Numbered from the stretch's first letter, positions 42,701 to 54,235 are shown. The stretch: 64,000 nucleotides of DNA from Gymnothorax reevesii (GCA_029721435.1 CM056581.1:71658712-71722711), one strand, 5' to 3'. Program-made: numbers and translations. Notes: generated by a model not told the origin, from the sequence alone.

Positions 42701-44646
42701 ACGCAGAAATTCACATTCTGAGCTTAAAACCTCAAAGAAGCGTGTTTTCATGAAAGAGCGTATGGAGACAATATCAGCGCTCTAGGTCGCTTCCTTAAGA
42801 AGATAGCAGCCAATTCACTCCTATTTAGTCATACAGTGAAATTTCACTCATGTTTGTCACTTTCCCACTGATTTACACACGGATTGAAACTTTTTGACAA
42901 GCAGAAGTTAAAAAAAAGAAAGTTTTTAAAAAAGTGCATATCTTCACTTCAGAGACTCATATTCACTTCCAATAGGCCATACAAGGAAATTGGACAAATT
43001 GCTGCCATATATGCAGTGCACAGTGATCTGAAGCATTTCCCAGCCCAGATACACGAACAGATTCACTTTCTGAGCTTAAAACCTAGAAGAAGCGTGTTTT
43101 CATGAAAGAGCGTATGGAGACAATATCAGCGCTCTAGCTCGCTTTCTTAAGAAGATAGCAGCCAATTCACGCCTATTTAGTCATACAGTGAAAATTCACT
43201 CATGTTTGTCACTTTCCCACTGATTTACACACAGAATGAAAATTTTTGACATGCAGAAGTTAAAAAAAAGAAAGTTTTTAAAAAAGTGTATATCTTCACT
43301 TCAGAGACTAATATTCACTTCCAATAGGCCATACAAGCACATTGGAAAAATTGGTGGCATATATGCAGTGCAACAGAGATCTGAAGCATTTCCCAGGCCA
43401 GATACACGCAGAGATTCACATTCTGAGCTTAAAACCTCAATGAAGCGTGTTTTCATGAAAGAGCGTATGGAGACAATATCAGCGCTCTAGGTCGTTTCCT
43501 TAAGAAGATAGCAGCCAATTCACTCCTATTTAGTCATACCTTGAAAATTCACTCATGTTTGTCACTTTCCCACTGATTTACACACAGAATGAAAATTTTT
43601 GACATGCAGAAGTTAAAAAAAAGAAAGTTTTTAAAAAAGTGCATATCTTCACTTCAGAGACTCATATTCACTTCCAATAGGCCATACAAGCACATTGGAA
43701 AAATTGGTGGCATATATGCAGTGCAACAGAGATCTGAAGCATTTCCCAGGCCAGATACACGCAGAGATTCACATTCTGAGCTTAAAACCTCAAAGAAGCG
43801 TGTTTTCATGAAAGAGCGTATGGAGACAATATCAGCGCTCTAGCTCGCTTCCTTTAGAAGATAGCAGCCAATTCACTCCTATTTAGTCATACAGTGAAAA
43901 TTCACTCATGTTTGTCACTTTCCCACTGATTTACACACAGAATGAAAATTTTTGACATGCAGAAGTTAAAAAAAAGAAAGTTTTTAAAAAAGTCTATATC
44001 TTCACTACAGAGACTCATATTCACTTCCAATAGGCCATAAAAACACATTGGAAAAATGGATGGCATATATGCAGTGCAACAGTGATCTGAAGCATTTCCC
44101 AGGCCAGATACACGCAGAGATTCACATTCTGAGCTTTAAAGCTCAAAGAAGCGTGTTTTCATGAAAGAGCGTATGGAGACAATATCAGTGCTCTAGCTCG
44201 CTTCCTTAAGAAGATAGAAGCCAATTCACTCCTATTTAGTCATACAGTGAAAATTCACTCATGTTTGTCACTTTCCCACTGATTTACACACAGAATGAAA
44301 ATTTTTGACATGCAGAAGTTAAAAAAAGAAAGTTTTTAAAAAAGTGTATATCTTCACTACAGAGACTCATATTCACTTCCAATAGGCCATAAAAACACTT
44401 CGGAAAAATGGATGGCATATATGCAGTGCAACAGTGATCTGAAGCATTTCCCAGGCCAGATACACGCAGAGATTCACATTCTGAGCTTAAAACCTCAAAG
44501 TAGCGTGTTTTCATGAAAGAGCGTATGGAGACAATATCAGCGCGCTAGGTCGCTTCCTTAAGAAGATAGCAGCCAATTCACTCCTATTTAGTCATACAGT
44601 GAAAATTCACTCATGTTTGTCACTTTCCCACTGATTTACACACGGA

Positions 44647-44999
44647 TTGAAACTTTTTGACAAGCAGAAGTTAAAAAAAAGAAAGTTTTTAAAAAAGTGC
44701 ATATCTTCACTTCAGAGACTCATATTCACTTCCAATAGGCCATACAAGCAAATTGGACAAATTGGTGGCATATATGCAGTGCAACAGAGATCTGAAGCAT
44801 TTCCCAGCCCAGATACACGAACAGATTCACTTTCTGAGCTTAAAACCTAGAAGAAGCGTGTTTTCATGAAAGAGCGTATGGAGACAATATCAGCGCTCTA
44901 GCTCGCTTCCTTAAGAAGATAGCAGCCAATTCACTCCTATTTAGTCATACAGTGAAAATTCACTCATGTTTGTCACTTTCCCACTGATTTACACACAGA
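44647..44999. repeat. Mosaic B-A-B satellite monomer
   Basis: Starts as type B (cacacggattg upstream, gacaagcag, gcaaattggacaa), switches to type A for ggtggcat through caacagagatc (about 44,764-44,790), then returns to type B (cagcccagatacacgaacag, acctagaagaagcg). The A segment lies between 44,761 and 44,804 at most. A short gene-conversion tract explains this more simply than two crossovers. Confidence 0.8.
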
Positions 45000-47900
45000 A
45001 TGAAAATTTTTGACATGCAGAAGTTAAAAAAAAGAAAGTTTTTAAAAAAGTGTATATCTTCACTTCAGAGACTAATATTCACTTCCAATAGGCCATACAA
45101 GCACATTGGAAAAATTGGTGGCATATATGCAGTGCAACAGAGATCAGAAGCATTTCCCAGGCCAGATACACGCAGAGATTCACATTCTGAGCTTAAAACC
45201 TCAAAGAAGCGTGTTTTCATGAAAGAGCGTATGGAGACAATATCAGTGCTCTAGCTCGCTTCCTTAAGAAGATAGCAGCCAATTCACTCCTATTTAGTCA
45301 TACAGTGAAAATTCACTCATGTTTGTCACTTTCCCACTGATTTACACACAGAATGAAAATTTTTGACATGCAGAAGTTAAAAAAAAGAAAGTTTTTAAAA
45401 AAGTGTATATCTTCACTACAGAGACTCATATTCACTTCCAATAGGCCATAAAAACACATTGGAAAAATGGATGGCATGCATGCAGTGCAACAGAGATCTG
45501 AAGCATTTCCCAGGCCAGATACACGCAGAGATTCACATTCTGAGCTTAAAACCTCAATGAAGCGTGTTTTCATGAAAGAGCGTATGGAGACAATATCAGC
45601 GCTCTAGGTCGTTTCCTTAAGAAGATAGCAGCCAATTCACTCCTATTTAGTCATACAGTGAAAATTCACTCATGTTTGTCACTTTCCCACTGATTTACAC
45701 ACAGAATGAAAATTTTTGACATGCAGAAGTTAAAAAAAAGAAAGTTTTTAAAAAAGTGCATATCTTCACTTCAGAGACTCATATTCACTTCCAATAGGCC
45801 ATACAAGCACATTGGAAAAATTGGTGGCATATATGCAGTGCAACAGAGATCTGAAGCATTTCCCAGGCCAGATACACGCAGAGATTCACATTCTGAGCTT
45901 AAAACCTAGAAGAAGCGTGTTTTCATGAAAGAGCGTATGGAGACAATATCAGCGCTCTAGCTCGCTTCCTTTAGAAGATAGCAGCCAATTCACTCCTATT
46001 TAGTCATACAGTGAAAATTCACTCATGTTTGTCACTTTCCCACTGATTTACACACAGAATGAAAATTTTTGACATGCAGAAGTTAAAAAAAAGAAAGTTT
46101 TTAAAAAAGTGCATATCTTCACTACAGAGACTCATATTCACTTCCAATAGGCCATAAAAACACATTGGAAAAATGGATGGCATATATGCAGTGCAACAGT
46201 GATCTGAAGCATTTCCCAGGCCAGATACACGCAGAGATTCACATTCTGAGCTTTAAAGCTCAAAGAAGCGTGTTTTCATGAAAGAGCGTATGGAGACAAT
46301 ATCAGTGCTCTAGCTCGCTTCCTTAAGAAGATAGAAGCCAATTCACTCCTATTTAGTCATACAGTGAAAATTCACTCATGTTTGTCACTTTCCCACTGAT
46401 TTACACACAGAATGAAAATTTTTGACATGCAGAAGTTAAAAAAAGAAAGTTTTTAAAAAAGTGTATATCTTCACTTCAGAGACTCATATTCACTTCCAAT
46501 AGGCCATACAAGCACATTGGAAAAATTGGTGGCATATATGCAGTGCAACAGAGATCTGAAGCATTTCCCAGGCCAGATACACGCAGAGATTCACATTCTG
46601 AGCTTAAAACCTCAAAGAAGCGTGTTTTCATGAAAGAGCGTATGGAGACAATATCAGCGCTCTAGCTCGCTTCCTTAAGAAGATAGCAGCCAATTCACTC
46701 CTATTTAGTCATACAGTGAAAATTCACTCATGTTTGTCACTTTCCCACTGATTTACACACGGATTGAAACTTTTTGACAAGCAGAAGTTAAAAAAAAGAA
46801 AGTTTTTAAAAAAGTGTATATCTTCACTTCAGAGACTAATATTCACTTCCAATAGGCCATACAAGCACATTGGAAAAATTGGTGGCATATATGCAGTGCA
46901 ACAGAGATCTGAAGCATTTCCCAGGCCAGATACACGCAGAGATTCACATTCTGAGCTTAAAACCTCAAAGAAGCGTGTTTTCATGAAAAAGCGAATGGAG
47001 ACAATATCAGCGCTCTAGCTCGCTTCCTTAAGAAGATAGCAGCCAATTCACTCCTATTTAGTCATACAGTGAAAATTCACTCATGTTTGTCACTTTCCCA
47101 CTGATTTACACACAGAATGAAAATTTTTGACATGCAGAAGTTAAAAAAAAGAAAGTTTTTAAAAAAGTGCATATCTTCACTTCAGAGACTAATATTCACT
47201 TCCAATAGGCCATAAAAACACATTGGAAAAATGGATGGCATACATGCAGTGCAACAGTGATCTGAAGCATTTCCCAGGCCAGATACACGCAGAGATTCAC
47301 ATTCTGAGCTTAAAACCTAAAAGAAGCGTGTTTTCATGAAATAGCGTATGGAGACAATATCAGCGCTCTAGGTCGCTTCCTTAAGAAGATAGCAGCCAAT
47401 TCACTCCTATTTAGTCATACAGTGAAAATTCACTCATGTTTGTCACTTTCCCACTGATTTACACACAGAATGAAAATTTTTGACATGCAGAAGTTAAAAA
47501 AAAGAAAGTTTTTAAAAAAGTGCATATCTTCACTACAGAGACTCATATTCACTTCCAATAGGCCATAAAAACACATTGGAAAAATGGATGGCATACATGC
47601 AGTGCAACAGTGATCTGAAGCATTTCCCAGGCCAGATACACGCAGAGATTCACATTCTGAGCTTAAAACCTAAAAGAAGCGTGTTTTCATGAAAGAGCGT
47701 ATGGAGACAATATCAGCGCTCTAGGTCGCTTCCTTAAGAAGATAGCAGCCAATTCACTCCTATTTAGTCATACAGTGAAAATTCACTCATGTTTGTCACT
47801 TTCCCACTGATTTACACACGGATTGAAACTTTTTGACAAGCAGAAGTAAAAAAAAAGAAAGTTTTTAAAAAAGTGCATATCTTCACTTCAGAGACTCATA

Positions 47901-48879
47901 TTCACTTCCAATAGGCCATTCAAGCAAATTGGACAAATTGCTGCCATATATGCAGTGCACAGTGATCTGAAGCATTTCCCAGCCCAGATACGCGAACAGA
48001 TTCACTTTCTGAGCTTAAAACCTAGAAGAAGCGTGTTTTCATGAAAGAGCGTATGGAGACAATATCAGCGCTCTAGCTCGCTTCCTTAAGAAGATAGCAG
48101 CCAATTCACTCCTATTTAGTCATACAGTGAAAATTCACTCATGTTTGTCACTTTCCCACTGATTTACACACAGAATGAAAATTTTTGACATGCAGAAGTT
48201 AAAAAAAGAAAGTTTTTAAAAAAGTGTATATCTTCACTACAGAGACTCATATTCACTTCCAATAGGCCATAAAAACACTTCGGAAAAATGGATGGCATAT
48301 ATGCAGTGCAACAGTGATCTGAAGCATTTCCCAGGCCAGATACACGCAGAGATTCACATTCTGAGCTTAAAACCTCAAAGTAGCGTGTTTTCATGAAAGA
48401 GCGTATGGAGACAATATCAGCGCTCTAGGTCGCTTCCTTAAGAAGATAGCAGGCAATTCACTCCTATTTAGTCATACAGTGAAAATTCACTCATGTTTGT
48501 CACTTTCCCGCTGATTTACACACAGAATGAAAATTTTTGACATGCAGAAGTTAAAAAAAAGAAAGTTTTTAAAAAAGTGTATATCTTCACTTCAGAGACT
48601 CATATTCACTTCCAATAGGCCATACAAGCACATTGGAAAAATTGGTGGCATATATGCAGTGCAACAGAGATCTGAAGCATTTCCCAGGCCAGATACACGC
48701 AGAGATTCACATTCTGAGCTTAAAACCTCAAAGAAGCGTGTTTTCATGAAAGAGCGTATGGAGACAATATCAGCGCTCTAGCTCGCTTCCTTAAGAAGAT
48801 AGCAGCCAATTCACTCCTATTTAGTCATACAGTGAAAATTCACTCATGTTTGTCACTTTCCCACTGATTTACACACGGA

Positions 48880-49231
48880 TTGAAACTTTTTGACAAGCAG
48901 AAGTTAAAAAAAAGAAAGTTTTTAAAAAAGTGCATATCTTCACTTCAGAGACTCATATTCACTTCCAATAGGCCATACAAGCAAATTGGACAAATTGCTG
49001 CCATATATGCAGTGCACAGTGATCTGAAGCATTTCCCAGCCCAGATACACGAACAGATTCACTTTCTGAGCTTAAAACCTAGAAGAAGCGTGTTTTCATG
49101 AAAGAGCGTATGGAGACAATATCAGCGCTCTAGGTCGCTTCCGTAAGAAGATAGTAGCCAATTCACTCCTATTTAGTCATACAGTGAAAATTCACTCATG
49201 TTTGTCACTTTCCCACTGATTTACACACGGA
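48880..49231. repeat. Representative type B satellite monomer (352 bp)
   Basis: Type B differs from A at linked positions: cacacggattgaaac head, tttttgacaagcag, gcaaattggacaaattgctg, gcacagtgatc (one base shorter than A), cagcccagatacacgaacag, cactttctgagc and acctagaagaagcg. The one-base loss explains why arrays that include B have periods slightly below multiples of 353. Confidence 0.85.
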
Positions 49232-51560
49232 TTGAAACTTTTTGACAAGCAGAAGTTAAAAAAAAGAAAGTTTTTAAAAAAGTGTATATCTTCACTTCAG
49301 AGACTAATATTCACTTCCAATAGGCCATACAAGCACATTGGAAAAATTGGTGGCATATATGCAGTGCAACAGAGATCTGAAGCATTTCCCAGGCCAGATA
49401 CACGCAGAGATTCACATTCTGAGCTTAAAACCTCAAAGAAGCGTGTTTTCATGAAAGAGCGAATGGAGACAATATCAGCGCTCTAGCTCGCTTCCTTAAG
49501 AAGATAGCAGCCAATTCACTCCTATTTAGTCATACAGTGAAAATTCACTCATGTTTGTCACTTTCCCACTGATTTACACACAGAATGAAAATTTTTGACA
49601 TGCAGAAGTTAAAAAAAAGAAAGTTTTTAAAAAAGTGCATATCTTCACTTCAGAGACTAATATTCACTTCCAATAGGCCATAAAAACACATTGGAAAAAT
49701 GGATGGCATACATGCAGTGCAACAGTGATCTGAAGCATTTCCCAGGCCAGATACACGCAGAGATTCACATTCTGAGCTTAAAACCTAAAAGAAGCGTGTT
49801 TTCATGAAAGAGCGTATGGAGACAATATCAGCGCTCTAGGTCGCTTCCTTAAGAAGATAGCAGCCAATTCACTCCTATTTAGTCATACAGTGAAAATTCA
49901 CTCATGTTTGTCACTTTCCCACTGATTTACACACAGAATGAAAATTTTTGACATGCAGAAGTTAAAAAAAAGAAAGTTTTTAAAAAAGTGCATATCTTCA
50001 CTACAGAGACTCATATTCACTTCCAATAGGCCATAAAAACACATTGGAAAAATGGATGGCATACATGCAGTGCAACAGTGATCTGAAGCATTTCCCAGGC
50101 CAGATACACGCAGAGATTCACATTCTGAGCTTAAAACCTAAAAGAAGCGTGTTTTCATGAAAGAGCGTATGGAGACAATATCAGCGCTCTAGGTCGCTTC
50201 CTTAAGAAGATAGCAGCCAATTCACTCCTATTTAGTCATACAGTGAAAATTCACTCATGTTTGTCACTTTCCCATTGATTTACACACGGATTGAAACTTT
50301 TTGACAAGCAGAAGTAAAAAAAAAGAAAGTTTTTAAAAAAGTGCATATCTTCACTTCAGAGACTCATATTCACTTCCAATAGGCCATTCAAGCAAATTGG
50401 ACAAATTGCTGCCATATATGCAGTGCACAGTGATCTGAAGCATTTCCCAGCCCAGATACACGAACAGATTCACTTTCTGAGCTTAAAACCTAGAAGAAGC
50501 GTGTTTTCATGAAAGAGCGTATGGAGACAATATCAGCGCTCTAGCTCGCTTCCTTAAGAAGATAGCAGCCAATTCACTCCTATTTAGTCATACAGTGAAA
50601 ATTCACTCATGTTTGTCACTTTCCCACTGATTTACACACAGAATGAAAATTTTTGACATGCAGAAGTTAAAAAAAAGAAAGTTTTTAAAAAAGTGTATAT
50701 CTTCACTTCAGAGACTAATATTCACTTCCAATAGGCCATACAAGCACATTGGAAAAATTGGTGGCATATATGCAGTGCAACAGAGATCTGAAGCATTTCC
50801 CAGGCCAGATACACGCAGAGATTCACATTCTGAGCTTAAAACCTCAAAGAAGCGTGTTTTCATGAAAGAGCGTATGGAGACAATATCAGCGCTCTAGCTC
50901 GCTTCCTTAAGAAGATAGCAGCCAATTCACTCCTATTTAGTCATACAGTGAAAATTCACTCATGTTTGTCACTTTCCCACTGATTTACACACAGAATGAA
51001 AATTTTTGACATGCAGAAGTTAAAAAAAAGAAAGTTTTTACAAAAGTGCATTTCTTCACTTCAGAGACTCATATTCACTTCCAATAGGCCATACAAGCAC
51101 ATTGGAAAAATTGGTGGCATATATGCAGTGCAACAGAGATCTGAAGCATTTCCCAGGCCAGATACACGCAGAGATTCACATTCTGAGCTTAAAACCTCAA
51201 AGAAGCGTGTTTTCATGAAAGAGCGTATGGAGACAATATCAGCGCTCTAGCTCGCTTCCTTAAGAAGATAGCAGCCAATTCACTCCTATTTAGTCATACA
51301 GTGAACTTCACTCATGTTTGTCACTTTCCCACTGATTTACACACAGAATGAAAATTTTTGACATGCAGAAGTTAAAAAAAAGAAAGTTTTTAAAAAAGTG
51401 TATATCTTCACTACAGAGACTCATATTCACTTCCAATAGGCCATAAAAACACATTGGAAAAATGGATGGCATATATGCAGTGCAACAGAGATCTGAAGCA
51501 TTTCCCAGGCCAGATACACGCAGAGATTCACATTCTGAGCTTAAAACCTCAAAGAAGCGT

Positions 51561-51749
51561 GTTCTCTTTCATAATATTTCGCTCGATGTCTCACTATGGG
51601 ATGCACGCCTCGCTGCAGCCTCAGAAGCATTAATCTCATTACGCCAATCCTGATTGGCTGGTGAACGTGTCCGTCCGCCCAGGTGGTACACCCACCTTAA
51701 ATAGCTCATGCGGACGGCACCACGTCATTCAAACACCTCTTCTCACTCG
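51561..51749 (+). repeat. Left inverted terminal repeat of the DIRS element
   Basis: Bases 51,585-51,732 are the exact reverse complement of 57,322-57,469 (148 bp with no difference found). A 5-bp indel follows (cattcaaacacc here; the right copy read in reverse is cattcaagataagcacc), then matching cacctcttctcactcg. The outer 24 bases (gttctctttcataatatttc and onward) are unlike the right tip but are mirrored in the ICR. Confidence 0.93.
51644..51704 (+). promoter_or_regulatory. Probable promoter in the left ITR (CCAAT dyad and TATA-like box)
   Basis: CCAAT at 51,644-51,648 and its inverse ATTGG at 51,653-51,657 form an inverted CCAAT pair (gccaatcctgattggc). A TATA-like ttaaata lies 40 bp downstream at 51,698-51,704. 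This is a plausible RNA polymerase II promoter for the gag-pol transcript, with a start expected near 51,730. It is inferred from motif spacing only. Confidence 0.5.
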
Positions 51750-52209
51750 GAGCATATCTCGCGTCCAGGGCTAGTTAGCTGAACTGTCCACAGACGGATT
51801 TTCTGTCGCCGGGCGCTACTAGTTTTGGATACCTTTTTGCTTCGTCGGTCACACCAGACCGGACTCAGTGCTCTCCCGCCCTACACGGCTTGGTCAGCAC
51901 TGTCCTCGACGCCTCACCACGGCACGTCGAGTACCGAAGGCTAGCACACCAGTTACCTGTCGGTTTTCTTCACTCGACGCCTCACCACGGCACGTCGAGT
52001 ACCGAAGGCTAGCACACCAGCTACCTCTCGGTTTTCTTCACTCGACGCCCCACCACGGCACGTCGAGCTCCGAGCGCTAGCACACCAGCTACCTCTCGGT
52101 TTTCTTCACTCGACGCCCCACCACGGCACGTCGAGCTCCGAGCGCTAGCACACCAGCTACCTCTCGGTTTTCTGCCTCGTCTCCCGGCTTGCACACCAGC
52201 TGGCTAGGA
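51750..52209 (+). other. DIRS 5' leader upstream of gag
   Basis: Untranslated leader between the left ITR and the gag start. Its second half is filled by four 68-bp repeats, and no ORF of note is present. The repeat ends near 52,173, just before the gag ATG at 52,210. Confidence 0.7.
51905..52173 (+). repeat. Four tandem 68-bp repeats in the DIRS leader
   Basis: Copies start at ctcgacg at 51,905, 51,973, 52,041 and 52,109, exactly 68 bp apart. Each contains ctcgacg and its complement cgtcgag 13 bases later, so each RNA copy could form a 7-bp hairpin, followed by gctagcacaccag and cggttttct. Copies 1-2 read cgagtaccgaagg and copies 3-4 read cgagctccgagcg, suggesting stepwise duplication. Function is unknown; a packaging or regulatory role is possible. 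Confidence 0.9.
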
Positions 52210-53745
52210 ATGGAGGCCCAAAACCCCCATACCAAGGGGTACGGAGACTCCGGGACCCGTCCCTGTCGCTGTGGGAACAAGATCTCGAGTAAAGATCCAC
52301 ACCAGGTCTGCTCGAGCTGCCTGGGGCTGGAACACGCCCGTATGGCTTTCGAACTTCCCGGCTCGTGCCAACACTGCGCGGTGTTTACAGCGAAAAGTCT
52401 CCGCAGACGGCTAGCCCGCCAGGCTAGCTTGTCTGGAATCGACCCCCTCCTCCCCTCCGACGGTGCTGCCGCCGAGGGCAAGCAGGATTTGGCGGTCGCT
52501 ACGGCGGCGATTCCGGAGGCTAGCGCCAGCTGGGGCTCCCAGCTCGACCTAGCCGCGGATCCCCCGTGTGAGGAAGACGTCCTAGAACTGGACTATGGGG
52601 ACGATGAAGATGGCGTCTCTGAACTCCTCATATCAGAGGATGAGGAAGATGACGACGTCTTCATTACTCCGGCTCGGGCCGCGCAGCCCGCGGCCTCCGT
52701 CACCTCTCGGGATGGAGATGAGAGTAGCATACCAGCTTCTCCTCTCCCCAGCTCCGACATGCTCGACGTGTGCAAACGCGCTGCTGTCCGGCTGAACATC
52801 CCCTGGCCCGTTGTCGTAGCTGAGACCACCAGATCCCGCTACGAGGGGAAGAAATTGCCCTTGGCTAAGAGTGCGACGAAACAACTTCTCCCCGTCTTCC
52901 CGGAGCTGCTAGATGAGGTTGCGCGCTCTTGGAAAGACCGCCCTTATAGCAGCAGGAGCCCAGTTCCCGGTGCCTCGTCCCTCGATTGTGAGGCGATGGA
53001 GAGCCTGGGTCTGCTCCGCATGCCTCCGATGGAGCCACTCGTGGCAGCGCACCTTCACCCCCGCCTGTCAGCGGTGTCCTCCCGGAGCCCCAGTCTGCCG
53101 TCCAAGTCGGACCGTTTTCAGTCAGCCTTGACTGAGAAGGCGTATAAGGCGGCTGCGCTTTCGGCCAGAGCGCTCAATGTCCTCTCCCTGCTCACGGCTT
53201 ATCAGGCTGAGTTGTGCGAGGATTTTGTGCTAACTCAGGACCCAGCTACATGGGAGGAAATACCGGTCGTCACCGACCTGTGTCTCCGTGTCCAACGCTG
53301 CGCGGTCCAGGCCACGGGAAAAGCGCTGGGGACTATGGTCCTACAGGAACGGGCGCGGTGGCTCAACCTCGCCAACCTGTCGGACAGGGAGAAGGATGAC
53401 ATCCTGGACATGCCCATTGTCCCGGAGGGGATCTTCGGTTCCGCGTTGGCTTCTATGCAACGGCGGTGCGAAGCTAAAAAGAAGGAGGATGAAGCTCTCA
53501 AGCTCTGCCTCCCTCGAAAGCCCCCTGCTCCTCTTCCGCCTGCTCAGCGTAAGACCTTTGCACAGGCTGCTTCACAGGATTCGCAGTTTAAAATGCCGAA
53601 ACTGCGGAGGCCTCAGCCCGCCCCGCCTGCTCCGCCAGGTCGGCCCGGCTGGCCTAAAAAGCCCTCGGCCCCGGCTGTAGCTGCGCCTGCGCGACCCGCG
53701 CACACCGCCAGCAGCCAGGCCAGGAAAAAGAAGAGAGCGGCCTGA
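52210..53745 (+). CDS. gag: DIRS gag-like protein (511 aa)
   Basis: Putative structural or nucleic-acid-binding protein of the retrotransposon. I start at ATG 52,210, which has G at -3 and G at +4; the frame extends upstream only to a non-ATG codon. Residues 19-56 hold a Cys/His cluster (C19, C21, C34, C37, H42, C53, C56) that could bind zinc. Residues 121-149 are strongly acidic. Residues 303-340 contain ALTEKAYKAAALSARALN and LLTAYQAEL, a helical block I recognise from fish DIRS gag proteins. The C-terminus (about 435-511) is rich in proline and ends in a basic RKKKRAA. It stops at TGA 53,743 in the same frame as pol. No protease domain is visible. Assignment rests on position plus recalled family similarity. 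Confidence 0.85.
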   Translation: MEAQNPHTKGYGDSGTRPCRCGNKISSKDPHQVCSSCLGLEHARMAFELPGSCQHCAVFTAKSLRRRLARQASLSGIDPLLPSDGAAAEGKQDLAVATAAIPEASASWGSQLDLAADPPCEEDVLELDYGDDEDGVSELLISEDEEDDDVFITPARAAQPAASVTSRDGDESSIPASPLPSSDMLDVCKRAAVRLNIPWPVVVAETTRSRYEGKKLPLAKSATKQLLPVFPELLDEVARSWKDRPYSSRSPVPGASSLDCEAMESLGLLRMPPMEPLVAAHLHPRLSAVSSRSPSLPSKSDRFQSALTEKAYKAAALSARALNVLSLLTAYQAELCEDFVLTQDPATWEEIPVVTDLCLRVQRCAVQATGKALGTMVLQERARWLNLANLSDREKDDILDMPIVPEGIFGSALASMQRRCEAKKKEDEALKLCLPRKPPAPLPPAQRKTFAQAASQDSQFKMPKLRRPQPAPPAPPGRPGWPKKPSAPAVAAPARPAHTASSQARKKKRAA

Positions 53746-53972
53746 CTCCCCCTCTCTCCTCTGGTGACGCAGCTGGAAGTTCCCCGTTCTCCGGCTCCAC
53801 CTGTTTGGCTTTCGGGCGTGCACCCAGGGGCTCCCCACGCCCCTATCTCCCAGCTGCCTCGGACCGTGCCAGTGCAAGCCGGGAGAGATGGACATTTGAC
53901 GTCGCGGGGTTTAGCGGTTGCCCCCCTCTCATGTCCACAAGCACGCACATACACAAATGTTTTCACAAAGAG

Positions 53973-54032
53973 AATAAATTGTGTCCCGCTGTCGCAGCCA
54001 GGCCGAGTGCCGAGGGCGCAGCTAAAAATAAA
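53973..54032 (+). promoter_or_regulatory. Two AATAAA motifs between gag and pol
   Basis: AATAAA at 53,973-53,978 and again at 54,027-54,032, in a short AT-rich island of an otherwise GC-rich element and downstream of the gag stop. They could act as poly(A) signals giving a gag-only mRNA. Chance occurrence is possible. Confidence 0.35.
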
Positions 54033-54061
54033 GAAAGCCAAATCTGTCAAAATAAGCACGC

Positions 54062-54235
54062 CACCCGGGGGCCTTGTCATTCCGCCACAGGAGAACGCCA
54101 CCGCACTGCGGCTGCGCCCTCTTGTGGTGGGAGGACTGCAGGGCACGTCACCCGGGGGCTGTGTCATTCCGCCACAAGAGGGCGCCACCGCACTGCGGCT
54201 GGGCCCTCTTGTGGTGGAAGGGCTGCGGTGCACAT
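54062..54235 (+). repeat. Two tandem 87-bp repeats with inverted-repeat arms
   Basis: cacccggggg starts at 54,062 and 54,149, 87 bp apart (29 codons, so the frame is kept). In copy 2, ccacaagagggc (54,172-54,183) pairs perfectly with gccctcttgtgg (54,203-54,214), a 12-bp stem with a 19-base loop. In copy 1 the left arm has decayed (ccacaggagaac). The arms resemble the CTCF core motif. Confidence 0.85.

Larger units (their letters stand above)
1..51560. repeat. ~353-bp satellite DNA array, left part (about 146 monomers)
   Basis: AT-rich tandem satellite that already runs at base 1. Monomers follow each other at 352-353 bp; for example the block beginning agaatgaaaattttcgacat or its variants recurs near 203, 556, 909, 1967, 2320 and 2673. 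Three types are seen: A (tacaagcacattgg, caacagagatc), B (cacacggattg, attggacaaattgctg, gcacagtgatc) and C (ccataaaaacac, aatggatggcat, caacagtgatc). Conserved parts include gaaagtttttaaaaaagtg, agcgctctag and cagtgaaaattcactcatg. Monomers differ by few substitutions, so the array is well homogenised. The 73-91 aa ORFs on both strands follow from this repetition and are not genes. Length and homogeneity suit a centromeric, pericentromeric or subtelomeric satellite; the sequence alone cannot say which. Confidence 0.97.
30184..51560. repeat. Shuffled satellite blocks of the right half of the array
   Basis: No single higher-order unit dominates, but blocks recur. The run A (marked ctcaatgaagcg), A, C (marked tttaaagctcaaag) is found from 31,242, 39,708 (with an extra C) and 43,236, and as a hybrid version from 45,353. 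The dimer with cacaatggaaaa is at 36,885 and 37,591 (706 bp apart). The run from 46,764 with aagcgaatgg recurs from 49,232 (2,468 bp apart). The acttcgg variant is at 44,398 and 48,277. Several monomers are A/B or A/C hybrids. Confidence 0.75.

Noticed and set aside
203..51250. Dozens of 67-91 codon ORFs on the + and - strands with nearly the same translation (MKIFDMQKLKK... and its antisense counterparts)
   Set aside because: They track the satellite monomer, switch strand with monomer type, are closed by ordinary subtype differences (ccataa), and several start at non-ATG codons. Repetition, not coding selection, keeps them alike.
1..51560. CRISPR-like array of direct repeats
   Set aside because: The whole 353-bp unit repeats with no unique spacers, and the context is eukaryotic.
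52189..52209. Upstream start of gag at 52,189
   Set aside because: That codon is TTG. The first ATG, at 52,210, has a strong vertebrate initiation context.
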